DNA of 64,000 nt from Myxococcales bacterium. Lineage in GTDB: Bacteria > Myxococcota_A > UBA9160 > UBA4427. Shown piece after piece: positions 37,201-44,696 of this stretch. The stretch's first letter is position 1. Every line of letters starts with the position of its first letter. The notes under the pieces are model-generated. The model made no database searches and was not told the origin of the DNA. It saw only the letters and a program-made list of their open reading frames with translations. The DNA lies in assembly GCA_012959805.1 (NCBI GenBank), contig DUCN01000042.1:248242-312241 (forward strand), read 5' to 3'. The translations under genes were made by a program, and so were the position numbers.

Positions 37201-37800
37201 GACGAGCGCCGCGTCTTTCGAGACCAGTGCCTGCCCAAAGGCCAATGCCCGATCCGCGACATGGCCCGACCCGATCTCGGAATGGATCTCACGAAATAAA
37301 CGGGCCTGCCAGCGCTCATCCGCGGAGATCGGAAGCGTCGATTCTTGAAGCCACCGAAAAACCAGATCGGGACGGAACGTGATGTACTGATCGAAGAGAT
37401 TGGCGACTCGATGCGCCAATTGCACCATTCGCCAATCGCCGTCCGTCGCCTGCAGATGCTTGGCGAGTGGTCGAAAATCCGATTCGTCCCGCTTCGAATC
37501 GATGAGCTTGGCAATTCGCCAGGTCAGCTTTCCAGATTCCCAGTTCGCGTTTGCCTTCGCATGCGCGGGGTCTGGAATTGAGCGGAATACGCGATCAAGA
37601 AAGCCGCGCGGAAACGGAAAGAGCGTATTCGCCAGCACCCCGTATTCACGCGCGATGGATTGAGCGATCCAGCGCTCCATCCCCGGACCCTGAACGACGA
37701 CTGTACGAGGCGAAAGGGGATCACCGCCCGGTGTCATCAATCGACTCGCGAGACCCTCCATGAGCCTCTCCATCCGATTGCTGCGTTCGACGACTAGCAA
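34294..37800 (-). CDS. recC: Exodeoxyribonuclease V gamma subunit RecC
   Basis: A 1168-residue RecC, the subunit that holds the complex together and reads Chi in well-studied bacteria. The N-terminus LLVVERSNRMERLMEGLASR followed by VVVQGPGMERWI matches the family. Further landmarks are FPFPRGFLDRVF, the helicase-like but inactive core with VHVCHGPRRELEVI, PEDVLVMAPKVDEIAP, PFRVVVILGMSDDAFPR, and GDRTTRNDDRYLFLEALLSA. The open frame extends 54 codons further, but that would overlap the upstream NTF2-like gene; a TTG start at 37800 preceded by AGG leaves an 8-bp gap and begins just where homology begins. One exact CGCCTAAC and one CGCCTAAG lie within this gene. Confidence 0.92.
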   Translation of the reverse strand: MLVVERSNRMERLMEGLASRLMTPGGDPLSPRTVVVQGPGMERWIAQSIAREYGVLANTLFPFPRGFLDRVFRSIPDPAHAKANANWESGKLTWRIAKLIDSKRDESDFRPLAKHLQATDGDWRMVQLAHRVANLFDQYITFRPDLVFRWLQESTLPISADERWQARLFREIHSEIGSGHVADRALAFGQALVSKDAALVEEQLRVEFGAAVEIFAVSTLPPLYLSVIDQFATVCDVHLSVLSPSSEYWADLWREVKDESGSSDERVFDLDGPSHSATLLAGLGRLGGEFQRNLEEFSEAHDGGVDLFEVPGEASESPTILEGIQARLLRLDDVWPDVDQSQSADSPTRAMKQRVSRADDSIRVHVCHGPRRELEVILGCLREAFERDESLMPEDVLVMAPKVDEIAPDIVAVFGASSEDAQAIPYRIADRGAFRRSKVALAFHDLLGLLGGRATRSEIFDWLANESVAARFGLDSGGLEILAEWAERAGFRFGLDEDHRERMGLSRERAHTLSGAIDRLALAHAVGSSEDVFAEVSAVVLDGLGSPDLLGALGDIDQILRNAFRMTSTPKDLRTWCSELRKLLDRLFERTDANAHEHALIGEVLTDLVDSSESAAFDLAIPFEAVRERLGAAIESAPAAQPFLSGGVTFCELVPLRAIPFRVVVILGMSDDAFPRGRSAVGFDLMADHPLPGDRTTRNDDRYLFLEALLSARDQLILTVPGRDVRDGRDLPPSVVISDLLDMIEGVFELDSIDESEDAKAGSSPLRDWLVVRHPLQGSSPRYFEASKDPRLLARDAEAFRGAQVRRTVRDGDGGPPRRFLAESGTPVAPEEGLVPALSLDAMVVRILRSTRTFAREELGLRLPRPEASVEDLDPILLGGLAQFDLGNAMLDMLREGALPNEVARRLLAEASVPVDVAGRLSLHSMRSEVEVIAEIAAERCAGEALPDHEFELDLYGDAGSADGSEGAVDTGGRIVGQLAGRLDQLRTSGRVAAGFTRIGRRSELDLWIRHLVLCVLVEEGGAGSGSPLPEPNSIYVGRGDSRTSNERVVVYARVPDARVHLTRIFEWASSVALAPLPFFPRTSWEYAEKAIAEKVQQGMRGAHQTFEGGDGWNRVTPESQEELEFARIWEGWSPLDSQGSRPGAYAFDVVAEEFFRPMLLAREVYSR

Positions 37801-37808
37801 TCGTGGAC

Positions 37809-38234
37809 CTAGAACGCCGACTGCAGGTTGGCGTCGAAATCCCAATACGAACGAAGCAAAGTAATCTTGTCCGCTTCGTTGACCTCGTAGACGTTGACCA
37901 CTTCGGTCCACGCCGTCTTCCCGTCCGGACGACGGACTGTAATGGTCCCAACATTCACACAAGCATGGCCCGACATCAGGGTCTGACGAATTTCAAATCG
38001 CAGACTGTCCGGCCTGATGAAGATCGAGCCGAACTCGGCGATCGCCTGCTTTCCGATGCGGCCGGCTCCTGTCGGATCCATGGGCGATGGCCCATACGGG
38101 TCTTGCAGTCGTGCGTCCTCGGCAAAGAGCTCGAGCCAGGCTTCGACGTCTCCCGCCATCGCGAGTCGCATCGACTTGATTCCGGCTTCTCGCGCCGGCG
38201 TAGAAGGAGCATTGATGACAACGTCAATCGACAT
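37809..38234 (-). CDS. SnoaL/NTF2-like protein
   Basis: A 141-residue protein of the NTF2-like superfamily (SnoaL or ketosteroid-isomerase type). It has the helical start AREAGIKSMRLAMAGDVEAW, the LFAEDARLQDPYGPS turn typical of the fold, and alternating strands VNVGTITVRRPDGK and EVVNVYEVNEADKITLLRSYW. Such proteins bind small hydrophobic ligands or act as isomerases or cyclases; the substrate cannot be deduced. It lies between a beta-propeller lipoprotein gene (9 bp) and recC (8 bp) and seems to be co-transcribed, without an obvious link to recombination. Confidence 0.83.
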   Translation of the reverse strand: MSIDVVINAPSTPAREAGIKSMRLAMAGDVEAWLELFAEDARLQDPYGPSPMDPTGAGRIGKQAIAEFGSIFIRPDSLRFEIRQTLMSGHACVNVGTITVRRPDGKTAWTEVVNVYEVNEADKITLLRSYWDFDANLQSAF

Positions 38235-38243
38235 GAAAAAACC

Positions 38244-39395
38244 TCAATCGGCCCGCGAAACGCGTTCGATCTGATCGCCTATGAAGAAGCCGACGAAAAT
38301 TTCGCCTGCGTCGTCCCGTGAGATCTCCAGCGCAACACTTGCAGCGCCACGGCCCTCGAAAAGTCTCGACGCCGTGAGTGCGTCCGGATCAATCACGTAC
38401 ACGGAGTAGCCAATATCACAGCCTGCATTCTGAATGGAAGCACAGCTCATCGACGCGGAGACGCCACCGTGCTGTCCGGCCACCAATAGCCGACCGTCCC
38501 GCATCCAGGTCAGGTTATCGGGATTCTGTTCGAGACTGACTTCATCTCGCTGAGGTGGACCGTCTCCGACCAGCCGAAGCCGATACACCGACTCACCGCC
38601 CCATTCCGCCACAAATAGACTCGTACCGTCTGCCGACGCCTCGACACCGTTTGGCGCACTGCCCTCACTGTTCTCGATTTCCTGGAGGCGCTCCCCCGGC
38701 GCCCACGCGAGGACCGATCCCGTTTTCGCGCCGAAGCCGATCTTGAGGAGTGTCCAGATCGCCTTCATCGACACACGGTCAAGAAGCGGCATGAAATTCG
38801 TGACGACAAAGGCGCCACCCGGCAGCCAAGCCACATCGTTCGCGCTGCGATTCGGAATCATCGGCACACATCCCCGCCAGACCAGCGCCGGCCCATCCAT
38901 GTCGACGATCTCGAAGAGTTCGATCGCTTCCCGACTGCCATGATTGACGACCGCGACCGATGCACGTCCCGTCTCCCCTACTCCGACATCGATTCCATGC
39001 GGCTGGAACTTCATCGGATCCGGCTCCCCCGGGCAACTCGGGTCTCCCCAGCTCACCGGATCCCCGGACGCCGGCTGCGACGCCATTTCCGGGGCGTCCG
39101 GAGCGGATCGATCGGTCGGAAAGAGCGACCGTCGCTTCAGATCAGAGAGCCGGATTGCGGTCAATCGACCGCTCGGTGTCACGCTCTCTCCCGACTGGTC
39201 CGCTTGCTCGTTAGGCGCCATCTCACTGACGACGATCCATTCAGGATCTGGCAAGAACCCCATGTCCTCGGGATTCGTCAGCCCACAGATTGCCGCATGG
39301 TTCGATTCCGAGTCACAAGGGGCGAGCGAACCCGCCGCACCAAGACAACCGGTCACAAAAACCGAGACGAGCAGAACGATGAGCCTACGAAGCAC
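38244..39395 (-). CDS. SMP-30/gluconolactonase-like beta-propeller lipoprotein
   Basis: A 383-residue predicted lipoprotein: LRRLIVLLVSVFVTGC gives a short signal with lipobox Cys. The mature part has propeller-like strands with SMP-30-type motifs: FQPHGIDVGVG, NDVAWLPGGAFVVTN, APNGVEASADGTSLFVAEWG and DNLTWMRDGRLLVAGQ. These resemble lactonases/arylesterases, where Asn/Asp/Glu residues hold calcium; activity is not assured. The open frame extends 30 codons upstream into the aminotransferase, but a GTG at 39395 preceded by GGAAGGAG is clearly the better start and gives a normal signal peptide. It is in the same direction as the gene before it (40-bp gap) and the gene after it. Confidence 0.82.
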   Translation of the reverse strand: MLRRLIVLLVSVFVTGCLGAAGSLAPCDSESNHAAICGLTNPEDMGFLPDPEWIVVSEMAPNEQADQSGESVTPSGRLTAIRLSDLKRRSLFPTDRSAPDAPEMASQPASGDPVSWGDPSCPGEPDPMKFQPHGIDVGVGETGRASVAVVNHGSREAIELFEIVDMDGPALVWRGCVPMIPNRSANDVAWLPGGAFVVTNFMPLLDRVSMKAIWTLLKIGFGAKTGSVLAWAPGERLQEIENSEGSAPNGVEASADGTSLFVAEWGGESVYRLRLVGDGPPQRDEVSLEQNPDNLTWMRDGRLLVAGQHGGVSASMSCASIQNAGCDIGYSVYVIDPDALTASRLFEGRGAASVALEISRDDAGEIFVGFFIGDQIERVSRAD

Positions 39396-39435
39396 TGGGC
39401 AACTCCTTCCAAGCGAGAGAACGGCAACCACCGAC

Positions 39436-40590
39436 CTAAGATCGGCCCAGGACCTTGGCCAATCGACGTGCCGCCTCGAGGACATCGTCGGGCGGGGCGG
39501 CGGTATAACTCAGCCGAATCCAATCACCATACACCTCGCCACAAGACCCGCCCGGCGCGACCAGCACACCCTGCGAAAAACAGTCCTCGAGCAGGCCGTG
39601 AAGGCCGCGATCGTCGAGTCGATCCTTGACGTCCAAAAATAGAAAGGTTCCACCATCGGGAGCGGGAAGACCCAGCAGTTCCGCGATCTGTGCCCCGGTC
39701 TTTCGATATTCCTCTCGCGCGGATTCGATCCAGGCAGCACCGCCTTCAATCGCGGCAAGCGCCGTTCGCTGGCCAATCACCGGCGCGTGATAGTAGATAT
39801 GCGTTCCGATCTTCCGCGCTTCCGAGATGATCGACTCCGGTCCCGCGAGATATCCGACGCGCTGGCCGGCCATCGCATAACTCTTCGAAACGGAGTAGAC
39901 CGAGACGGTTCGCTCGGATGCGAAGCGCGCCATCGAAACGTGTTCACCTTCGTAGACATAGTCTTCGTAGACTTCGTCCGCGAAGACCCAAAGATCATGG
40001 CGACGTGCGAGGTCGGCGAGGGCCTCGAGCCATTCGCCGGGAATCACTCGCCCGGTCGGATTCGATGGCGTCGACACATAGAGCACGCGACTTCGACTCG
40101 TGATCTTCGACTCAACCGCCGCCACAGCCTCTTCCATCGTCGACACACGATCGTAGAAGGGAACTTCGACGGGCGTGGCCCGAAAGCTCTGGGAGATGCC
40201 TCGAATCAGGGGCCAGAACGGGGCTAGGATCAACATCTCATCGCCGGGCGAAAGCGTCGCACCCGCCAAGGTCGCCAACCCCCCGGTTGCCCCCGCCGTC
40301 ACCAGAATCTCCTCGGGCGAATGTTCGAGGTCGTTTCGCTTGCGCAGCTTTTCTCGGACGCGCTCTACGAGTTCCGGCAGCCCACGCGTGTTTCCGTAAG
40401 CATGCAGGCGCGGGTGATCCGCCGAAGCGATGTCTTCCGATCGCGCGCCCACGAAAGGGTCGCGCCAGGTATCGCCGACGTGCAGCGGATAGATCGGTCC
40501 ATCGCTGCCCGAGATTTGATCTGCAAAAGGCGAATACACCGCGCCGGGCATCATTTGCGTCTCGGGCGCAAGGCGAGGGCCACTACCCAT
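39436..40590 (-). CDS. Pyridoxal-phosphate-dependent aminotransferase (class I/II)
   Basis: A 384-residue fold-type I aminotransferase, close to aspartate/aromatic aminotransferases. Motifs are YGNTRGLPELVERVREKL, the N-terminal VTAGATGGLATLAG, STPSNPTGRVIPGEWLEAL (Asn contacting PLP), WVFADEVYEDYVYEG (Asp/Tyr) and the PLP Lys at about residue 236 in SVSKSYAMAGQRVGY. A C-terminal Arg (WIRLSYTA) would bind the substrate carboxylate. The amino donor is not determinable. Upstream lies an 85-bp gap filled by four copies of a short repeat. Confidence 0.9.
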   Translation of the reverse strand: MGSGPRLAPETQMMPGAVYSPFADQISGSDGPIYPLHVGDTWRDPFVGARSEDIASADHPRLHAYGNTRGLPELVERVREKLRKRNDLEHSPEEILVTAGATGGLATLAGATLSPGDEMLILAPFWPLIRGISQSFRATPVEVPFYDRVSTMEEAVAAVESKITSRSRVLYVSTPSNPTGRVIPGEWLEALADLARRHDLWVFADEVYEDYVYEGEHVSMARFASERTVSVYSVSKSYAMAGQRVGYLAGPESIISEARKIGTHIYYHAPVIGQRTALAAIEGGAAWIESAREEYRKTGAQIAELLGLPAPDGGTFLFLDVKDRLDDRGLHGLLEDCFSQGVLVAPGGSCGEVYGDWIRLSYTAAPPDDVLEAARRLAKVLGRS

Positions 40591-40608
40591 TCGAGGGATC
40601 AGTCATCA

Positions 40609-40675
40609 GAGCCTTCAGCCATTCTTAGAGCCTTCAGCCAATTGGGAGCCTTCAGCCAATTGGAGCCTTCAGCCA
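40609..40675. repeat. Four tandem copies of GAGCCTTCAGCCA
   Basis: The 13-mer GAGCCTTCAGCCA occurs exactly at 40609, 40628, 40646 and 40663, with unit spacings of 19, 18 and 17 bases. Short AT-containing spacers (such as CCAATTGG between units) separate them. The array fills the gap between the SDR stop codon and the aminotransferase start. Its core reappears in opposite orientation in the coding sequence of the glutamine amidotransferase about 1.1 kb away. Confidence 0.9.
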
Positions 40676-41536
40676 TTATCGAACGCTCCGCAAGCGCATC
40701 AGCTCGCCATACCCCTCGCGAAAGGTCGGATAGCGAAAGGCATAGCCGCTCTCGCGAAGCAGCCTATTACTGCAGCGCTTGCTGCCCACGGTGCGGTGAT
40801 CCTGACTCGTCGCCTCGGCGGTTCGCAGCCAGGGCTCATCGACTCCGAGCTCTTTGGTCAACCAGCGAAACAGCTGCGCCTCTTCCGCGGGCTCATTATC
40901 CACTCCCAAATAGAGGGGAGCCGGGGACGGATGAAACAGGAGATGCCGCAATACCCCAGCGGCATCGTCGCGATGGATACGGTTCGTGAAATGCTCTGCG
41001 TCTCGGAGCTCGAGCTGCCCGTCGCGAGCACGCCCGACCAGGCTCTCTCGACCCGGGCCATAGATTCCGCCGAACCGGATCACGACGGTCGAGATTCCGC
41101 TCGCCGCCGCAAGGCCCTCTGCCGCGAGGAGTGTCTCGCCCCGAAATTGTGTCGGATGCGTCGGCGAATCTTCATCGATGTGTTCACCGCGCCGCTGGCC
41201 ATAGACGGACGTACTCGAAACCATCACGAGACGCTTGGGACGCTGTCCCTCGTTGGCCAGCCACTCGAGAAACCCCGCCAGGCCATCGACATAGGCTCGG
41301 CGGTAGGCGTGCTCCGAACCCTCGTCCGCGGACACAGAGTAGACGGCGCATTCCACTCGTTTCGGAGCCGGTCCGAGGGTTTTGGGCTCCGCGAGATCCC
41401 CCTCTATGCCCCGAATCTTGGAATCTAGCCCAGACACGTCCCGACGAATTCCGAAGACCTCATGACCGTCTTCCTTGAGCATTTGCGCGAGTTCGCTTCC
41501 CACATATCCGCATCCTGCAATCACCACTTGTGCCAT
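40676..41536 (-). CDS. NAD(P)-dependent epimerase/dehydratase family protein (SDR)
   Basis: A 286-residue atypical short-chain dehydrogenase, similar to YeeZ-type proteins. It opens with a Rossmann motif (VVIAGCGYVGSELAQMLKEDG: G-x-G-x-x-G as GCGYVG), then VMVSSTSVYGQRRGE, where Ser/Tyr are placed as in extended SDRs, FGGIYGPGR, and a C-terminal part with SNRLLRESGYAFRYPTFREG. The usual YxxxK is not clearly present, so catalytic activity is uncertain. The ATG at 41536 is preferred over an open frame 21 codons longer because the nucleotide-binding strand begins right after it. It is divergent from the amidotransferase gene with 35 bp between. Confidence 0.83.
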   Translation of the reverse strand: MAQVVIAGCGYVGSELAQMLKEDGHEVFGIRRDVSGLDSKIRGIEGDLAEPKTLGPAPKRVECAVYSVSADEGSEHAYRRAYVDGLAGFLEWLANEGQRPKRLVMVSSTSVYGQRRGEHIDEDSPTHPTQFRGETLLAAEGLAAASGISTVVIRFGGIYGPGRESLVGRARDGQLELRDAEHFTNRIHRDDAAGVLRHLLFHPSPAPLYLGVDNEPAEEAQLFRWLTKELGVDEPWLRTAEATSQDHRTVGSKRCSNRLLRESGYAFRYPTFREGYGELMRLRSVR

Positions 41537-41571
41537 TCCATCAGGATGCCGCAGATGGCTATGCTCGCGCC

Positions 41572-42390
41572 ATGTATCGCCCCCAAATCGGCATTTCACT
41601 CTGTCTGGACGATCGTGGCCGATGGCGTGAGGGACGCAGCTACCATTACATCGATCGGAGCTACGCCGACGCCATCACGGTCGCTGGCGCCGGAGCCCAT
41701 CAGCTTCCGATCCAATCGGAAGTCGAGCAGCTCGTCGATTCGCTCGACGGGCTCCTTCTCCCCGGCGGCGACGACTTTTCATCGGCTGAAGGCTCCGCAT
41801 CGGCTGAAGGCTCCGCATCGGCGGAAAGCTCTGCATCCGCGGAAGGCTCCTCTCTCGATGCGAAGCTTGATCTCGTGAGCCGTGAGCAGCTCGACTTCGA
41901 CCGAGCGCTATTTGCGGCGGCGGACCGTCGTGGAATTCCAATTCTGGGTATCTGCTATGGAATGCAGCTCATGGCGCTCGCTCGAGGCGGTGAACTCGAC
42001 ATCCACCTGCCCAGCGAGCGCCCGGAAGCTCTATGCCACAAGCTCTCGGCGGACGCGCGTCACGCAATTTTCATCGAAAGGACGAGTCTGTTGGCCAGGA
42101 TCTTCGAGTCCCAGACTGGCGACGTAAACAGCCTGCATCATCAGGCCGTTCGCGCCGTCGGCCCAATGCATCGCGTGGTCGCTACGAGCGCGGACGGGAT
42201 CATCGAAGCCATCGAACACGTGAGCGCGTGTGAAGCCGATGCCGAAGGCGATGTTTCTTGGGAAATCGGCGTCCAGTGGCATCCGGAAAAAATGTCGGGC
42301 CCTGCGAGCGAGCGACTCTTCGAGGCCTTCGTTGACGCCTGCCGCACACGCCATGAGAATCGTGCGAATTGCGAGACCGGAAGAAGCTGA
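41572..42390 (+). CDS. Class I glutamine amidotransferase-like hydrolase (peptidase C26 type)
   Basis: A 272-residue protein of the PuuD/gamma-glutamyl hydrolase type. The fold is recognisable: RPQIGISLCLDDR, LLLPGGDDF, the nucleophile elbow GICYGMQLMALARGGEL, VNSLHHQAVR, and the His/Glu pair in GVQWHPEK. Between LLPGGDDF and the elbow, an insert of about 20 residues consists of repeated Ser-Ala-Glu-Gly units encoded by an 18-bp DNA repeat; family members normally have a short loop there. The start is the ATG at 41572, where homology begins. The stop overlaps the start of plsC (TGATG), so the two are coupled. Likely substrates are gamma-glutamyl compounds, not proven. Confidence 0.86.
   Translation: MYRPQIGISLCLDDRGRWREGRSYHYIDRSYADAITVAGAGAHQLPIQSEVEQLVDSLDGLLLPGGDDFSSAEGSASAEGSASAESSASAEGSSLDAKLDLVSREQLDFDRALFAAADRRGIPILGICYGMQLMALARGGELDIHLPSERPEALCHKLSADARHAIFIERTSLLARIFESQTGDVNSLHHQAVRAVGPMHRVVATSADGIIEAIEHVSACEADAEGDVSWEIGVQWHPEKMSGPASERLFEAFVDACRTRHENRANCETGRS
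41784..41850. repeat. 18-bp coding repeat GGCTGAAGGCTCC, inverted relative to the intergenic array
   Basis: Two exact copies of GGCTGAAGGCTCC (41784-41796 and 41802-41814) are followed by two diverged copies (GGCGGAAAGCTCT and CGCGGAAGGCTCC), all at 18-base spacing. They encode the Ser-Ala-Glu-Gly repeats of the amidotransferase. The core is the reverse complement of the intergenic units near 40.6 kb. Confidence 0.85.
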
Positions 42391-43130
42391 TGATGAAAAT
42401 GTTGGGCTCGCTTCTCTTCTGGGGCTTCATGCTCGTTTCTTCTGTTCTCCTCTTCCCCTTTGCGGTTCTGATCTGGGCCGTCACCGTTCGCTTCGACAAA
42501 CGCCGCTTCCTGCTACACCGCTTCACGTCACTCTGGGCGAGCCTCTATACATGGCTGAATCCGGTTTGGCGGGTCCGCGTCGTCGGCCGCGAGAATCTCT
42601 ATGAAGGGGGGCCGACCGTACTGGTCGCCAACCATCGATCACTCGTCGATATCCTCGTCCTGTTCCGATTGCAGAGTCATTTCCGCTGGGTGTCGAAGCA
42701 CGAAAATTTCCGCATCCCCTTCGTGGGCTGGAACATGACGCTCTGCGACTACATCCCGATCGAGCGCGGGAAAGCCGGCAGTATCCAGATGATGATGCGC
42801 CACTGTGACCGCGCGCTCGCGGATGGGAATTCGATCTTGATGTTTCCGGAGGGCACGCGTTCCTCCACCGGTCGACTTCGATCCTTCAAGCCTGGGGCCT
42901 TCCACATCGCCGAGCGCAACAAGGTTCCGATTCAGCCAATCATCGTCCGGGGAACCGCAGAAGCGCTGCCCAAACGCGGATTCATTCTCCAGGGCCGCAA
43001 CGATATTTCGATCGAGATCCTGCCCGTGATACCTGCAGCAGAAGTCGCCGCCTGCGCTGCAGAGGAGATGCTGGAACGCGTCCGGGCAGTCGTGTCGGAC
43101 GCACTCAAGAACGAGCAACCCTCGATGTAG
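42390..43130 (+). CDS. plsC: 1-acyl-sn-glycerol-3-phosphate acyltransferase
   Basis: A 246-residue membrane-associated acyltransferase of phospholipid synthesis, transferring an acyl chain to lysophosphatidic acid. A long N-terminal hydrophobic segment (LLFWGFMLVSSVLLFPFAVL) precedes the catalytic motifs: NHRSLVD (the NHx4D box), then FPEGTRS and a downstream PIQPIIVRG. Length is normal. The ATG overlaps the stop of the amidotransferase gene; GGAAGAAG lies just upstream, and the second ATG one codon later would serve equally well. It converges on menE with a 12-bp gap. Confidence 0.93.
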   Translation: MMKMLGSLLFWGFMLVSSVLLFPFAVLIWAVTVRFDKRRFLLHRFTSLWASLYTWLNPVWRVRVVGRENLYEGGPTVLVANHRSLVDILVLFRLQSHFRWVSKHENFRIPFVGWNMTLCDYIPIERGKAGSIQMMMRHCDRALADGNSILMFPEGTRSSTGRLRSFKPGAFHIAERNKVPIQPIIVRGTAEALPKRGFILQGRNDISIEILPVIPAAEVAACAAEEMLERVRAVVSDALKNEQPSM

Positions 43131-43142
43131 AGTTCTTCCAAC

Positions 43143-44696
43143 CTACGCGTCACGACGGAGCAAGCGCCGAATCAGCTTGCCCGATGTCGTCCGTGGCAAA
43201 TGCGGCGCCTCGAAAAATGCGACCGGGACCTTGTACCCGGCCAGTCTCTCCCGACATAACGCTTCCAGGGTCTCCGCGTCCATCGGTTCCGAACCGCGCC
43301 AGACCACGAAAGCAATCGGCCTCGAACCAAACTTCGCATCCGGTCGGCCTGTCACGCCCACCTGCTCGACATCGGGATGGCTCGCAATCACGGATTCGAT
43401 TTCGGCGGGATAAACGTTCTCGCCCCCAGAGAGGATGAGATCCGAGCGCCGATCGAGCACACGAAGATGACCTGCCGCATCGAGCCGGCCGATGTCCCCG
43501 GTCATGAGCCATCCGATTGCGATGGCTTCCGAGGTTGCAACGGGATCTTCGAAATACCCTTGCATCACAATCGGCCCACGCACGCAGATTTCACCCTCGA
43601 CGCCATCGGCAACCCGTCCCCCGTCCGCATCGACGATGCGAAGTTCCACATCAGCCAGCGCCTGCAATCCAGCTGCGAGATCACGGTCGGGCGCAATCGG
43701 ACGCTCCGCTTCATGCAGGGGCGGGCGCGTCGCCACTTGAGACGCCGCCTCGGTCAGCCCATAGGTCGGCGCAACGGGATAGCCGAGAGATTCCGCGCGA
43801 TGAAGAAGCTCGGTCGTTGCGGGCCCGCCTCCGAGCAACACGAGTACAAGGCTCGCCGGAGATCGCTTTTCGCCGCGCACATCGATTACACGCTCGAGCA
43901 TCGTCGCAACGAAGCTCACACGGGTGATGCGATCGGCCTCGAGACTGTCCGCGACGCGCTGCGGATCGAAGTCTTCGTGGACCACGACACTGGTTCCGAC
44001 GAGCGCACTCCGCACAAGCACGGACAGGCCCCCGATGTGAAAGAGCGGCATACACAGAAGCCATCGATCGTCGCGCTGATGACCTAACATCTCGGTCGAC
44101 GCCCGCGCGCTCGAGACCAGATTCTCTCGACTGAGCATCGCCAATTTTGGAGGCCCGCTGGTTCCCGATGTCGACAAGACGAGGGCGAGGTCCAGCCCTC
44201 TGCGAATTTCACGATCGCAGTGCGGGTCTATGTCGGGCCCATCGACGCCCCGCACGCCGGATCGCTTCTCGATCAGGCTTCCTGATCGACCTTCGCCCGG
44301 GGAAAGCAAAACCAGACCGCACTCCCCCCGTTCGACCAGCCGATGCGCGAGCCCATCATCGATGCTCTCCGAGACGATCAAGAAGCGCGGCCGCGCTCGC
44401 ATCAACAAATCGAGCTGTTCTATTTCCGCCAGTCGAGCATTCAAGGGAAGGAGCACGATTCGACGATCCAGAAGCGCATGAATGAGCGCGACACCGGGCA
44501 CCGAGGGTGTCGCGAGAACCGCAACCAGGTCCCCCGCCTCGAGGTCGAGCGCATTGAGGTCATTCACGAGATTTCGAGACATTTCGCCGAGCCGTGCGTA
44601 GGAGATCGATTCACCACCTATCATCAACGCTTCGGCATCGCCGTTTTTCGCAAGCGCGCCGATCCAGTCGACGCCGTGATCGGCTAACTCCATCAC
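43143..44696 (-). CDS. menE: o-Succinylbenzoate--CoA ligase
   Basis: A 517-residue ANL-superfamily ligase, last gene of the men operon. It would activate o-succinylbenzoate to its CoA ester. The AMP-binding motif is LVLSTSGTSGPPKLAML, followed by PTYGLTEAASQVATRPP, the hinge TGDIGRLDAAGHLRVLDRRS, SGGENVYPAEIE, and the catalytic Lys near the end (RTTSGKLIRRLL). On domain content alone it could be another acyl-CoA ligase, but the position behind menC with a 4-bp overlap settles the role. A Leu codon TTA occurs in an ACCTAAC context here. Confidence 0.93.
   Translation of the reverse strand: MMELADHGVDWIGALAKNGDAEALMIGGESISYARLGEMSRNLVNDLNALDLEAGDLVAVLATPSVPGVALIHALLDRRIVLLPLNARLAEIEQLDLLMRARPRFLIVSESIDDGLAHRLVERGECGLVLLSPGEGRSGSLIEKRSGVRGVDGPDIDPHCDREIRRGLDLALVLSTSGTSGPPKLAMLSRENLVSSARASTEMLGHQRDDRWLLCMPLFHIGGLSVLVRSALVGTSVVVHEDFDPQRVADSLEADRITRVSFVATMLERVIDVRGEKRSPASLVLVLLGGGPATTELLHRAESLGYPVAPTYGLTEAASQVATRPPLHEAERPIAPDRDLAAGLQALADVELRIVDADGGRVADGVEGEICVRGPIVMQGYFEDPVATSEAIAIGWLMTGDIGRLDAAGHLRVLDRRSDLILSGGENVYPAEIESVIASHPDVEQVGVTGRPDAKFGSRPIAFVVWRGSEPMDAETLEALCRERLAGYKVPVAFFEAPHLPRTTSGKLIRRLLRRDA

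Noticed and set aside
37801..37962. Upstream extension of recC by 54 codons
   Set aside because: It would overlap almost 40 percent of the NTF2-like gene in another frame, and homology to RecC begins only after the TTG at 37800.
40609..40675. CRISPR array
   Set aside because: Units repeat every 17-19 bases with 4-6 base spacers, far too short, and no cas gene is present.
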